A DNA stretch of 64,000 nt from CAUZWH01 sp965247665 (GTDB lineage Bacteria; Pseudomonadota; Alphaproteobacteria; SHVV01). The stretch is taken from assembly GCA_965247665.1 (NCBI GenBank), contig CBDFHH010000005.1, positions 868,001 through 932,000 on the forward strand, written 5' to 3'. Below are positions 9,379-17,334 of this stretch, one piece after another. How positions within the stretch are numbered: position 1 is the first letter of the stretch; every line of letters starts with the position of its first letter. The position numbers were made by a program, and so were the translations under genes. The notes under the pieces are model-generated. The model was not told the origin of the DNA and made no database searches. It saw only the letters and a program-made list of their open reading frames with translations.

Positions 9379-10827
9379 TCAGTGCGTGGTCTCGGTGCCG
9401 CCGACGGTAAGACCATCGATGCGAATCGTCGGCTGACCGACTCCGACCGGGACGCCCTGGCCGTCTTTGCCGCAGGTGCCAACGCCGGGATCCAACGCCA
9501 TATCGTTGCCGACCATCGACACTTTCGTCAGCACGTCGGGACCGTTGCCGATCAGCGTCGCGCCCTTGACCGGCGCGGCGAGCTTGCCCGCCTCGATGCG
9601 GTAGGCTTCGGTGCAGCTAAACACGAACTTGCCGGATGTGATGTCGACCTGGCCGCCGCCGAAATTGACGGCGTACAGGCCGTGGTCCACCGACGCGATG
9701 ATCTCGTGCGGGTCGTGCTCTCCGCCCAGCATGTAAGTGTTGGTCATGCGCGGCATCGGCGTGTGGGCATAGCTTTCGCGGCGGCCATTGCCGGTCGAGC
9801 TCATGTTCATCAGGCGGGCATTGAGCCGGTCCTGCAGATAGCCGACCAACTTGCCGTTCTCGATCAAGACGGTGCGTTCGGTGGGAGTTCCCTCATCATC
9901 CGTCGTCAAGGAGCCGCGCCGGTCGGAAATCGTACCGTCATCGATCACCGTGACCCCCGGTGCGGCGATCTCTTCGCCCATGAGACCGGAAAAAGCCGAG
10001 GTCTTTTTGCGGTTGAAATCGCCCTCGAGGCCATGCCCGATCGCCTCGTGCAGCAGGATGCCGGGCCAGCCTGGCCCCAGGACCACCTTGGTTTCACCGG
10101 CCGGTGCCGGCCGTGAATCGAGATTGACCGCGGCTTGGCGCAGCGCCTCGTCGACTTGGGCTTGCCAACGATCGGGCCATACGAAGCCTTCGTAGGCGGT
10201 GCGGCCACCGACACCACAGCTGCCACTCTCCTGCCGGTCGCCGCGGCCCAACACGACTGCGACATTGAGGCGCACCAACGGGCGGATATCGGAACGGAAG
10301 TTACCGCCGGCGCGAACGATATCGACCACCTGCCACGAACCGGTCAGCGATGCCGATACCTGGCGAACGCGTGGGTCGGCGGCGCGGGCGTAAGCGTCGA
10401 TATCGGCCAGCAGCGCGACTTTGGCGCCGAAATCCATTTGGTTGAGCGGGCTGGCGTCGGTGTAGAGATGGCGGTTGGTGGCGGGCGGCGCATCGGCCAT
10501 GCCACCATGTCCGGCTTTGACCGATTGCACCGCGGTGGCGGCGCGTTTCATCGCCGCCTCGCTAAGCTCGGAAGCGTGTGCATAGCCGGTGGCTTCACCC
10601 GCAACGGCGCGCAGCCCGAATCCCTGCGCCGTGTCGAAGCTCGCGCTCTTGAGGCGTCCGTCGTCGAACACCAGGCTCTCGGACTGGCGGTATTCGAGGA
10701 ATAGCTCGCCGTCATCCATACCGGCCAGAGCGTCATCGATCAGTCCGACCACGCGGGCGCGATCGAGGTCGGTATCGGTAAAGAAAAGTTCTTCGGCAGA
10801 GGGCGTGGGAGGGGACGTATCCGTCAT
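9379..10827 (-). CDS. tldD: Metalloprotease TldD
   Basis: Catalytic subunit of the TldD/TldE heterodimeric zinc protease. It has 482 residues from the ATG at 10827, the usual length. The zinc-binding HExxxH is present as HEAIGHGLEGDFNRKKTSAF, and the third metal-ligand region appears later as SCTEAYRIEAGK. The C-terminal tail IDGLTVGG parallels the TldE tail at 544-1905, reflecting their common ancestry. Its non-catalytic partner PmbA is about 7.5 kb downstream on the same strand, separated by ubiD, ubiA, rsmE and gshA. Upstream is the 423-bp spacer before coxB. Confidence 0.95.
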   Translation of the reverse strand: MTDTSPPTPSAEELFFTDTDLDRARVVGLIDDALAGMDDGELFLEYRQSESLVFDDGRLKSASFDTAQGFGLRAVAGEATGYAHASELSEAAMKRAATAVQSVKAGHGGMADAPPATNRHLYTDASPLNQMDFGAKVALLADIDAYARAADPRVRQVSASLTGSWQVVDIVRAGGNFRSDIRPLVRLNVAVVLGRGDRQESGSCGVGGRTAYEGFVWPDRWQAQVDEALRQAAVNLDSRPAPAGETKVVLGPGWPGILLHEAIGHGLEGDFNRKKTSAFSGLMGEEIAAPGVTVIDDGTISDRRGSLTTDDEGTPTERTVLIENGKLVGYLQDRLNARLMNMSSTGNGRRESYAHTPMPRMTNTYMLGGEHDPHEIIASVDHGLYAVNFGGGQVDITSGKFVFSCTEAYRIEAGKLAAPVKGATLIGNGPDVLTKVSMVGNDMALDPGVGTCGKDGQGVPVGVGQPTIRIDGLTVGGTETTH

Positions 10828-11173
10828 TGGTTCTCTCGAGGCTGCGCGGCGGCGGGGGTCTCAAGAATATGGGCCCCCGTGCCGCTCTTGTCACCTCCGG
10901 TTGGCCGAAACGCACGTCGTGGAGAGCTCCGCAGGACCCGCCTGGCGGTTCTCTTCGCTCGTCCTTGTCACGCTGCCGTTGAGCCCGCGAAAACCGATGA
11001 AATGCGCCGAGATGCGCTGTTTTGCGGGCTTGTTAGAGGTAGTCTTCGGGTGTAAGTTCTCGCCGATTCTACCGCCATTGCGGTTGACAATCGGGCGGCA
11101 ACAGGCGCGCTGGCTTGGTTTTAAGCCGACCGTGCTCACCGACGCATTGCATAGACGCCGGCTCGGTGGACCG
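10828..11173. other. Intergenic spacer between divergent tldD and coxB
   Basis: No gene is supported here. Short open frames have no recognisable sequence and conflict with each other. It must contain the tldD and coxB promoters. A TTGACA hexamer occurs on the plus strand at 11084-11089, but no good -10 element is placed 16-18 bp from it, so no promoter is called. A repeat block follows, up to the coxB start. Confidence 0.4.
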
Positions 11174-11250
11174 CAGGGGTCAGCCGACCATACGGAGGTT
11201 GGCCGAGCATGGCAGGGGTTAGCCGAATATTCAGGGGTTAGCCGAACATC
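11174..11250 (+). repeat. Four tandem 19-20 bp repeats abutting the coxB start codon
   Basis: Four imperfect copies of CAGGGGTTAGCCGAAYATY occupy 11174-11192, 11193-11212, 11213-11231 and 11232-11250. The last two are nearly identical and the first two more diverged. The final copy ends at the base before the coxB ATG (11251). Each copy has an A/G-rich CAGGGG or CGGAGG core, so the repeat also supplies the Shine-Dalgarno-like sequence for coxB, although the spacing of about 13 bases is long. Confidence 0.85.
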
Positions 11251-12108
11251 ATGTATCTAAAGAAGGTTTTCGCGGTCCTCGTCGGTGCGCTCTCCGCGAT
11301 GCTTGTCGTGAGCGCGGCCTGGGCTGCGCAGCCCTTGCCCTGGCAATTGAACTTCCAACCGGCGGCGACGCCAATCATGGAGCGAGTCCACGCGGTCCAC
11401 GAGTTGCTGCTGTGGATCATCGTTGCGATCGCGGTGTTCGTGTTGATCCTGCTGCTCGTGATCATCGTTCGCTTCCGCTCCAGCGCCAATCCAGTACCCT
11501 CGAGGACCACGCACAACACGCTGCTCTCGGTGGTGTGGATAGTGATTCCGATCATCATCCTGGTCGTTATTGCGGTCCCCTCGTTCCGGCTGATGTACTA
11601 CATCGACACGGTTCCCGAATCGGAGCTCACGATCAAGGTAACCGGTCACCAGTGGTATTGGACCTACGAGTACGCGGATCAGGAGTTCGCTTTCGACTCG
11701 CTGATGATTCCCGAGGACGAGCTCGAGCAAGGCCAGGTCCGTCTGCTCGATGTCGACAACCGTATGGTCGTTCCGGTCGGAACCAACGTCCGTATCCTGC
11801 TGACTGCCGATGACGTCATCCACTCCTGGGCGGTCCCGGCTTTCGGCGTCAAATTCGACACCGTGCCGGGGCGCTTGGCGGAAACCTGGATCAATGTTCG
11901 CAACGAGGGCGTGTACTACGGCCAATGCTCGGAACTGTGCGGTGCGGCGCACAGCAAGATGCCGATCGCGGTCGAAGTTGTTGCAAAGGCGAAGTTCGAA
12001 GCTTGGCTCGAGGAAGCTAAGGAAAAATTCGCTGCCGCGCCCGCGCGCCGTGAACTTGCAGCCGATCAACGCCGGATCGCCGCCCGCTGGAATGAAGTGA
12101 CGCAATGA
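11251..12108 (+). CDS. coxB: Cytochrome c oxidase subunit II
   Basis: Subunit II of the aa3-type terminal oxidase, accepting electrons from cytochrome c through the binuclear CuA centre. It has 285 residues. An N-terminal leader (ending AAWAAQP) is followed by two transmembrane helices (about residues 50-75 and 90-112) and a periplasmic cupredoxin domain. The CuA ligand loop YGQCSELCGAAHSKMP is intact, with the upstream His in DDVIHSWAVP, and the aromatic stretch GHQWYWTYEY is present. Its last codons overlap the coxA start as ATGA. It heads the oxidase operon and begins directly after a tandem repeat block. Confidence 0.97.
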   Translation: MYLKKVFAVLVGALSAMLVVSAAWAAQPLPWQLNFQPAATPIMERVHAVHELLLWIIVAIAVFVLILLLVIIVRFRSSANPVPSRTTHNTLLSVVWIVIPIIILVVIAVPSFRLMYYIDTVPESELTIKVTGHQWYWTYEYADQEFAFDSLMIPEDELEQGQVRLLDVDNRMVVPVGTNVRILLTADDVIHSWAVPAFGVKFDTVPGRLAETWINVRNEGVYYGQCSELCGAAHSKMPIAVEVVAKAKFEAWLEEAKEKFAAAPARRELAADQRRIAARWNEVTQ

Positions 12109-13694
12109 GCAGCGAAGCGGAAGCCCACGCCCAGGAGGAACACCATCCAACCGGTTGGCGGCGCTGGCTCTATTCGACCAACCACAAGGACATCGGCACG
12201 ATGTACATCATGTTCGCGCTGGTTGCCGGCGTGGTCGGTGGCATCTTTTCGATGGTCGTGCGGATGGAGCTGTCGGAGCCCGGACCGGGTGTCCTCGGTG
12301 GCGACGATCAGCTGTTCAACGTGTTCCTCTCCGTCCACGGCCTGATTATGGTGTTCTTCCTGATCATGCCGGCGTTCATCGGCGGTTTTGGAAACTGGTT
12401 TGTACCGCTGATGATCGGCGCACCGGACATGGCGTTCCCGCGCATGAACAACATCAGTTTCTGGGTGCTCATCCCGTCGGCGATCCTGCTCTACGGCTCA
12501 CCGTTGTTCGGCGACGGGCCTGGCGCCGGGTGGACCCTCTACGCACCGCTCAGTACCTTGGGCCATCCCGGGCCCGCCATCGACATGGCGATTCTGGCGC
12601 TGCACTTGGCTGGAGTCTCGTCGATCCTGGGGGCAATCAACTTCATCACCACGATCTTCAACATGCGCGCACCCGGTATGACGTTGCACAAGATGCCGCT
12701 GTTCGTATGGGCGATCCTGGTGACGGCGTTCCTGCTGCTGCTGGCGCTGCCGGTGTTGGCGGGTGCGATCACTATGCTGCTGACCGACCGCAATTTCGGG
12801 ACTGCGTTCCTCGATGCGGCCGGCGGCGGCGATCCCGTCCTGTACCAGCACCTGTTCTGGTTCTTCGGCCATCCCGAGGTCTACATCCTGATCCTGCCGG
12901 CGTTCGGCATTATCAGCATGGTCATCCCGACCTTTTCGAAGAAGCCGATCTTCGGTTATCTCGGTATGGTCTACGCCATGGTCGCGATCGGCTTCATCGG
13001 CTTCGTCGTGTGGGCGCACCACATGTACACCGCCGGCATCGACGTCGACACGCGGGCCTACTTCGTAGCGGCGACGATGGTGATCGCGGTGCCGAGCGGG
13101 ATTAAGATATTCAGTTGGATTGCCACCATGTGGGGCGGCTCGATCGAGTTCAAGACGCCCATGCTGTGGTCGGTGGGGCTGATCTTCCTGTTTACGATTG
13201 GCGGCGTCACCGGCGTCGTGCTTGCCAGTGCCGGCGTCGACTACGCGTTGCACGATACCTACTACGTGGTCGCCCACTTCCACTACGTGCTGTCGATGGG
13301 CGCGCTGTTCGGCATCTTTGCCGGGTTCTACTACTGGTTCGGCAAGATGAGCGGACGCCAATACAATGAAACTTTTGGCAAGATCCACTTCTGGCTGACC
13401 TTCATCGGCGTCAACATCACCTTCTTTCCACAGCACTTCCTCGGGCTGGCCGGGATGCCGCGCCGCATCGCCGACTATCCGGATGCGTTTGCTGGCTGGA
13501 ACATGGTGTCGTCGATCGGCGCGTATATCTCCGCGCTTGCCGCGCTGTGGTTCCTGTTCGTGCTGTATCACACGCTGACGGCCGGCAAGAAATGCGTTGA
13601 CAATCCGTGGGGCGAAGGCGCCACGTCGCTCGAATGGACGGTGCCTTCGCCGGCGCCCTTTCATACCTTCGAACAGCTTCCGCAAGTGCGGTAG
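12105..13694 (+). CDS. coxA: Cytochrome c oxidase subunit I
   Basis: Catalytic haem-copper subunit of the aa3 oxidase, with 529 residues and about 12 transmembrane helices. Conserved features include FFGHPEVYILILPAFGIIS (CuB His and cross-linked Tyr region), VWAHHMYTAGID (two CuB His), and HDTYYVVAHFHYVLSMGA (haem a3 and haem a axial His). The ATG at 12105 overlaps the coxB TGA. The gene is followed at once by the haem O synthase gene needed to make its cofactor. Confidence 0.98.
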   Translation: MSSEAEAHAQEEHHPTGWRRWLYSTNHKDIGTMYIMFALVAGVVGGIFSMVVRMELSEPGPGVLGGDDQLFNVFLSVHGLIMVFFLIMPAFIGGFGNWFVPLMIGAPDMAFPRMNNISFWVLIPSAILLYGSPLFGDGPGAGWTLYAPLSTLGHPGPAIDMAILALHLAGVSSILGAINFITTIFNMRAPGMTLHKMPLFVWAILVTAFLLLLALPVLAGAITMLLTDRNFGTAFLDAAGGGDPVLYQHLFWFFGHPEVYILILPAFGIISMVIPTFSKKPIFGYLGMVYAMVAIGFIGFVVWAHHMYTAGIDVDTRAYFVAATMVIAVPSGIKIFSWIATMWGGSIEFKTPMLWSVGLIFLFTIGGVTGVVLASAGVDYALHDTYYVVAHFHYVLSMGALFGIFAGFYYWFGKMSGRQYNETFGKIHFWLTFIGVNITFFPQHFLGLAGMPRRIADYPDAFAGWNMVSSIGAYISALAALWFLFVLYHTLTAGKKCVDNPWGEGATSLEWTVPSPAPFHTFEQLPQVR

Positions 13695-13729
13695 CGCCAA
13701 GCGAACGCTTGTCGGAAAGGGCTTGCCCG

Positions 13730-14653
13730 GTGTCGAAATCGGCGGTTTGCGACGATACCTGTACCCCTGAGATCGCCGGCGACGGCGCCGCGCCGCGCGA
13801 CTTCATCGTTCTGCTCAAGCCACGCGTTGCGGCGTTGGTCGCGTTTACCGGTATGGTCGGGATGGTTCTCGCCGACCAGATGCCTCATCCCGTTCTCGCG
13901 GCAACGGCGATCCTTTGTATTGCCATCGGCGCGGGCGCGGCGGGGGCGATCAACATGTGGTACGAGGCCGATATCGACGCGCGTATGAACCGCACCCGCA
14001 ACCGGCCACTGCCGGCTGGCCGGATGGAACCGGGAACCGCTCTCGGCTTCGGCGTGGTTGTGGCGATTGCGTCGGTCGCCTTGCTTGGGCTGGCGACCAA
14101 CTGGCTCGCCGCCACGCTGCTGGCGCTGGCCATCCTCTTCTACGTGTTCGTCTATACGGTGTGGCTGAAGCGGCGGACGCCGCAGAACATTGTTGTCGGC
14201 GGCGCCGCCGGCGCCCTTCCGCCGATAATCGGTTGGGCCGCGGCGACCGGCGATCTGCATCCCCTGCCGATCCTGCTCTTCGTGATCATCTTCATGTGGA
14301 CACCGCCGCATTTCTGGGCGTTGGCGCTGTACAAATCGGAGGACTACCGGCGCGCCGGGGTGCCGATGCTGCCCGTCATTGCGGGTCGCGAAAGCACATG
14401 TCGGCACATCCTGGGCTATACGCTGGTGCTGATGCCGCTCAGCTTGGTCCCGGCGGCGCTTGGTTATGCGCATGCGGTGTATGCGCTCGGCGCGACTGTC
14501 CTGGGAACAGTGTTTGTCGCGCTGGCGGTGATTCTGTGGCGGCGCCGCACCGAAGCGATGGCGCGGCGGGTGTTCGCGTTTTCAATTGCCTATCTGTTCC
14601 TGATCTTCCTGCTTCTCACTATCGACGACGCTTGGCGCGTGGGTTTGGCGTAG
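13730..14653 (+). CDS. ctaB: Protohaem IX farnesyltransferase (haem O synthase)
   Basis: UbiA-superfamily membrane enzyme that adds a farnesyl group to haem B to make haem O, the precursor of haem A for cytochrome oxidase. It has 307 residues from the GTG at 13730, with a purine-rich GGAAAGGG about 10 bases upstream. A longer frame from 13607 overlaps coxA and was rejected. Family motifs are NMWYEADIDARMNRTRNRPL (first Asp-rich loop) and FMWTPPHFWALALYKSEDY (second loop). The rest is multiple transmembrane helices. It lies 35 bp after coxA. Confidence 0.95.
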   Translation: MSKSAVCDDTCTPEIAGDGAAPRDFIVLLKPRVAALVAFTGMVGMVLADQMPHPVLAATAILCIAIGAGAAGAINMWYEADIDARMNRTRNRPLPAGRMEPGTALGFGVVVAIASVALLGLATNWLAATLLALAILFYVFVYTVWLKRRTPQNIVVGGAAGALPPIIGWAAATGDLHPLPILLFVIIFMWTPPHFWALALYKSEDYRRAGVPMLPVIAGRESTCRHILGYTLVLMPLSLVPAALGYAHAVYALGATVLGTVFVALAVILWRRRTEAMARRVFAFSIAYLFLIFLLLTIDDAWRVGLA

Positions 14654-14655
14654 GG

Positions 14656-14775
14656 ATGCCGATCGCCGACGAACATCGACATCGCCGCGGTCGCAACTTC
14701 GCGCTGGCCGGCGCGCTGGTCGCGCTGATCGTCGTGTTCTATCTGATAACCCTGGTTCGGTTCGGCGTACAGTGA
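14656..14775 (+). CDS. Small CoxF-like single-span membrane protein
   Basis: A 39-residue ORF between ctaB and ctaG, starting ATG two bases after the ctaB stop and ending in a TGA that overlaps the ctaG GTG start. The product begins MPIADEHRHRRGRNFALAG, followed by one hydrophobic helix (LVALIVVFYLITLVRFGVQ). Alphaproteobacterial oxidase operons often carry such a tiny RN-A-L...ITxV-type protein at this exact place (CoxF or cytochrome oxidase small assembly protein). The assignment rests on position, size and the RNFAL/YLITLVR pattern. A role in oxidase assembly is inference. Confidence 0.75.
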   Translation: MPIADEHRHRRGRNFALAGALVALIVVFYLITLVRFGVQ

Positions 14776-15353
14776 GCACGCCTGCGGTGCAGCGGCACAA
14801 CCGGACGATCGCGCTCGTTTGCGCTGCGGTCGTGGTCGGCATGGTTGGCGCGTCGTTTGCGGCGGTGCCGTTGTACCGTGTGTTTTGCCAACTCACCGGC
14901 TATGGCGGAACCACCCAGGTCGCCGCCGCCGCGCCGGGTGCGGTTGACGAGCGCGTCATCAGGGTGCGGTTCAATGCCGATGTCGATTCGGCGCTGCCGT
15001 GGGACTTCGAAACGCCGCGCGATGCGGTCGCGTTAAGGGTCGGCGAGGAGAAGCTGGTCTTCTACCGCGCCACCAACCGTTCCGATGAAACCATCACGGC
15101 GACCGCGGTATTCAATGTCACCCCCTTCAAGGTCGGGCCGTATTTCAGCAAGATCGACTGCTTCTGCTTCGAAGAACAGGTACTGCGGGCCGGTGAAAGC
15201 GTTGAGATGGGGGTTTCGTTCTATATCGATCCGGATATTCTCGAAGACCCGAATCTCGATGACATTACCACGACAACACTGTCATACGTCCTGTTCCGGG
15301 CCGCTGACGAAACCGAAATCAGCGCAGTCACCATCGGTACAAACGGGGACTAG
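14772..15353 (+). CDS. ctaG: Cytochrome c oxidase assembly protein CtaG/Cox11
   Basis: Membrane-anchored copper chaperone that delivers copper to the CuB site of subunit I. It has 193 residues from a GTG at 14772, translationally coupled to the tiny gene before it. There is one N-terminal transmembrane helix (about residues 12-33), then a periplasmic immunoglobulin-like domain. The copper-binding CFCF motif is present in FSKIDCFCFEEQ, as are PLYRVFCQLTGYGGTTQ and the C-terminal YVLFRAA region. Confidence 0.97.
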   Translation: MSTPAVQRHNRTIALVCAAVVVGMVGASFAAVPLYRVFCQLTGYGGTTQVAAAAPGAVDERVIRVRFNADVDSALPWDFETPRDAVALRVGEEKLVFYRATNRSDETITATAVFNVTPFKVGPYFSKIDCFCFEEQVLRAGESVEMGVSFYIDPDILEDPNLDDITTTTLSYVLFRAADETEISAVTIGTNGD

Positions 15354-15358
15354 TGGTC

Positions 15359-16171
15359 ATGGCCGGCACCCACGCGAGAAACCATGAATACCACATGGTC
15401 GAGCCGAGTCCGTGGCCGGCGCTCGGCGCCTTGTCGGCCACCATGGTGGCGATCGGTGCCCTGCTATACATGCACGACATCACCATCTGGCTGATGATCC
15501 TCGGTTTCCTGATGGTGCTCTACACGATGTTCGTGTGGTGGCGCGACGTGGTGAACGAGGCCGAGGGCGGCGATCACACCAAAGTCGTCCAACTCGGTCT
15601 GCGCTACGGCATGGTCCTGTTCATCGCCTCGGAGGTGATGTTCTTCGTGGCCTGGTTCTGGGCCTACTACTCGTCGGCCCTGTTTCCGGCCGCGGCGACC
15701 GGCGGCGTGTGGCCCCCGCAGGGCATCGAGACCTTCAAGACCTGGGATCTGCCGTTCGTCAACACGCTTATTCTCCTGACCTCGGGCACCACGGTTACCT
15801 GGGCTCACCACGCGCTCAAGGAAGGCAACCGCAACGGGCTTATCGTCGGCCTGTGGCTGACCATCATTCTCGGCATCGCATTTACGGCCGTGCAGGCGTT
15901 CGAGTATTCGCACGCCGTCTTCGGCTTCGACGAGATGCCGATCTACGCCTCGACCTTCTTCCTGGCGACCGGTTTTCATGGCATGCATGTGCTGGTCGGA
16001 ACCGCGTTCCTGATCGTCTGCCTCGTGCGCGCCCATAGGGGCCATTTCAAGCCGGATCAACACTTCGGCTTCGAAGCCGCCGCGTGGTATTGGTATTTCG
16101 TCGGCGTCGTATGGATCTTCCTGTTCTGTTCGATCTACTGGTGGGGTGCCTGCGACAACTGCCACGTGTAG
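15359..16171 (+). CDS. coxC: Cytochrome c oxidase subunit III
   Basis: Third core subunit of the aa3 oxidase, with seven transmembrane helices and a phospholipid-binding role. It has 270 residues from the ATG at 15359. A GTG at 15353 overlapping the ctaG stop is in frame, but the product MAGTHARNHEYHMVEPSPWP from the ATG fits family N-termini. Family blocks seen are RYGMVLFIASEVMFFVAWFW, WPPQGIETF, TFFLATGFHGMHVLVGT and the C-terminal FEAAAWYWYFVGVVW. Confidence 0.97.
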   Translation: MAGTHARNHEYHMVEPSPWPALGALSATMVAIGALLYMHDITIWLMILGFLMVLYTMFVWWRDVVNEAEGGDHTKVVQLGLRYGMVLFIASEVMFFVAWFWAYYSSALFPAAATGGVWPPQGIETFKTWDLPFVNTLILLTSGTTVTWAHHALKEGNRNGLIVGLWLTIILGIAFTAVQAFEYSHAVFGFDEMPIYASTFFLATGFHGMHVLVGTAFLIVCLVRAHRGHFKPDQHFGFEAAAWYWYFVGVVWIFLFCSIYWWGACDNCHV

Positions 16172-16188
16172 GCGCGGCCATCGCCTGA

Positions 16189-16560
16189 GTGAACCAACCA
16201 CCGGAGCGGGTTTCCGCATTCAAGGCCGGCGTCGCTTGCCGCTGGCCGCGCTGCGGCCAAGGCCCTCTGTTCGCGGGTTACCTCAGGGTGGCCAATGCGT
16301 GTACGCATTGCGGGCTTAGCTTCAGCCGCCACGATTCGGGCGACGGGCCGGCGGTACTTGTCGTCTTCATCGTCGGTTTTATCGTCGTGCCGATGACGTT
16401 GTTTGCCGAGCTCGCTCGCGCAGCTCCTTTATGGCTGCATATGGTGGTCGGGATCCCGGTGATCCTAGGGCTTTCGCTTTACTTGCTGCGCCCCGTCAAA
16501 GGTGTGTTGATCGCACTGCAGTTCAAGCATGATGCCGGCGAGGGCATGCCGCTGGCGTAG
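16189..16560 (+). CDS. DUF983 family protein
   Basis: Small membrane protein of 123 residues from the GTG at 16189, commonly found between coxC and surf1 in alphaproteobacteria. The N-terminus has a zinc-ribbon-like pair of cysteine motifs (CRWPRCGQGPLF and ACTHCGLSF), followed by two hydrophobic helices. Its place in the operon suggests an oxidase-assembly role, but no activity is established, so this is inference from context. It overlaps the open frame of surf1 but not the chosen surf1 start. Confidence 0.88.
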   Translation: MNQPPERVSAFKAGVACRWPRCGQGPLFAGYLRVANACTHCGLSFSRHDSGDGPAVLVVFIVGFIVVPMTLFAELARAAPLWLHMVVGIPVILGLSLYLLRPVKGVLIALQFKHDAGEGMPLA

Positions 16561-16576
16561 AAGGAATTTCTTCGAT

Positions 16577-17278
16577 ATGGGCGGGAGCCGTTGGCAGCCG
16601 CGACTGTGGAGCACGATCTGTGCGTTACCGGTGTTCGCATTGTTTGTCGGGCTTGGGATATGGCAACTCGAGCGACTGGAATGGAAGCGTGAGCTGATCG
16701 TCCAACGAACGGCCGCGATTGCGGCCGAGCCGCTCGATCTCGGCGATGGACCGCTCGCGGATCGTGATTTCGTCAAGCTTCGAATCGGGGGGCGCTTTCG
16801 CCACGAACTCGAAATCCATTTGGTGGCCCCGCCACGGCGCGGCCGTTCGGGCTACCACGTGCTGACGCCGCTCCAGCTCGCCGACGGCGGTTCAGCGATC
16901 CTGGTCGACCGCGGCTGGATTCCCGAGCACCTGAAGGGTCCCGACGCGCGTCGCGACGGACAGGTTTCAGGCCGGCGCACGGTAGTCGGGATCGCGCGCG
17001 TTCCCCCGCAACCGAACTGGTTCACCCCGGACAACCGATCCCAAAGCAACGTCTGGTATTGGGTTGACCTGGAGACGATCGAGCGACTTCGCGGCGTCGA
17101 TCTCCGGCCCTTCGTCGTCGAAGCGGATGCGACGCCCAATCCCGGCGGTCATCCGCTCGGCGGACAGACCCGCTTCGAGCTTCCGAACACCCATCTGGGA
17201 TACGCGATGACTTGGTTCGGTCTGGCCGCCGGTTTGGTCGCCGTCTACATTGCTTTCCATTGGCGCAAACGGGGTTAG
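16577..17278 (+). CDS. surf1: SURF1 family cytochrome oxidase assembly protein
   Basis: Assembly factor thought to help insert haem a into oxidase subunit I. It has 233 residues from ATG 16577. A longer frame from 16529 overlaps DUF983 and was not used. The usual SURF1 plan is present: an N-terminal helix (about residues 12-30) with GLGIWQLERLEWK, a periplasmic domain with DRGWIPEH and a conserved NVWYWVDLE stretch, then NTHLGYAMTWFGLAAGL leading into the C-terminal helix. It ends the oxidase cluster. Its stop codon is followed immediately by a 13-bp tandem repeat. Confidence 0.93.
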   Translation: MGGSRWQPRLWSTICALPVFALFVGLGIWQLERLEWKRELIVQRTAAIAAEPLDLGDGPLADRDFVKLRIGGRFRHELEIHLVAPPRRGRSGYHVLTPLQLADGGSAILVDRGWIPEHLKGPDARRDGQVSGRRTVVGIARVPPQPNWFTPDNRSQSNVWYWVDLETIERLRGVDLRPFVVEADATPNPGGHPLGGQTRFELPNTHLGYAMTWFGLAAGLVAVYIAFHWRKRG

Positions 17279-17329
17279 GTCACGGGGTCAGGTCACGGGG
17301 TCAGGTCACGGGGTCAGGTCACGGGGTCA
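17278..17329 (+). repeat. Four perfect 13-bp tandem repeats before the M32 peptidase gene
   Basis: The unit GGTCACGGGGTCA occurs four times without mismatch at 17278-17290, 17291-17303, 17304-17316 and 17317-17329. A five-base partial (GGTCG) then runs to the ATG at 17335. The array fills the whole gap between the surf1 stop and the peptidase start. The CGGGG in the last copy is the only Shine-Dalgarno-like sequence for that gene. Confidence 0.95.
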
Positions 17330-17334
17330 GGTCG

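Noticed and set aside
11084..11112. Promoter for coxB with TTGACA at 11084
   Set aside because: No acceptable -10 sequence 16-18 bp downstream. The hexamer alone is not evidence.
12498..13700. 400-residue minus-strand open frame antisense to coxA
   Set aside because: His/Asp/Gln/Arg-rich reverse translation of conserved transmembrane codons. coxA is unquestionably real.
17278..17329. CRISPR-like array
   Set aside because: The 13-bp units are directly adjacent with no spacers, so it is a simple tandem repeat. The same applies to 11174-11250 and 45011-45067.
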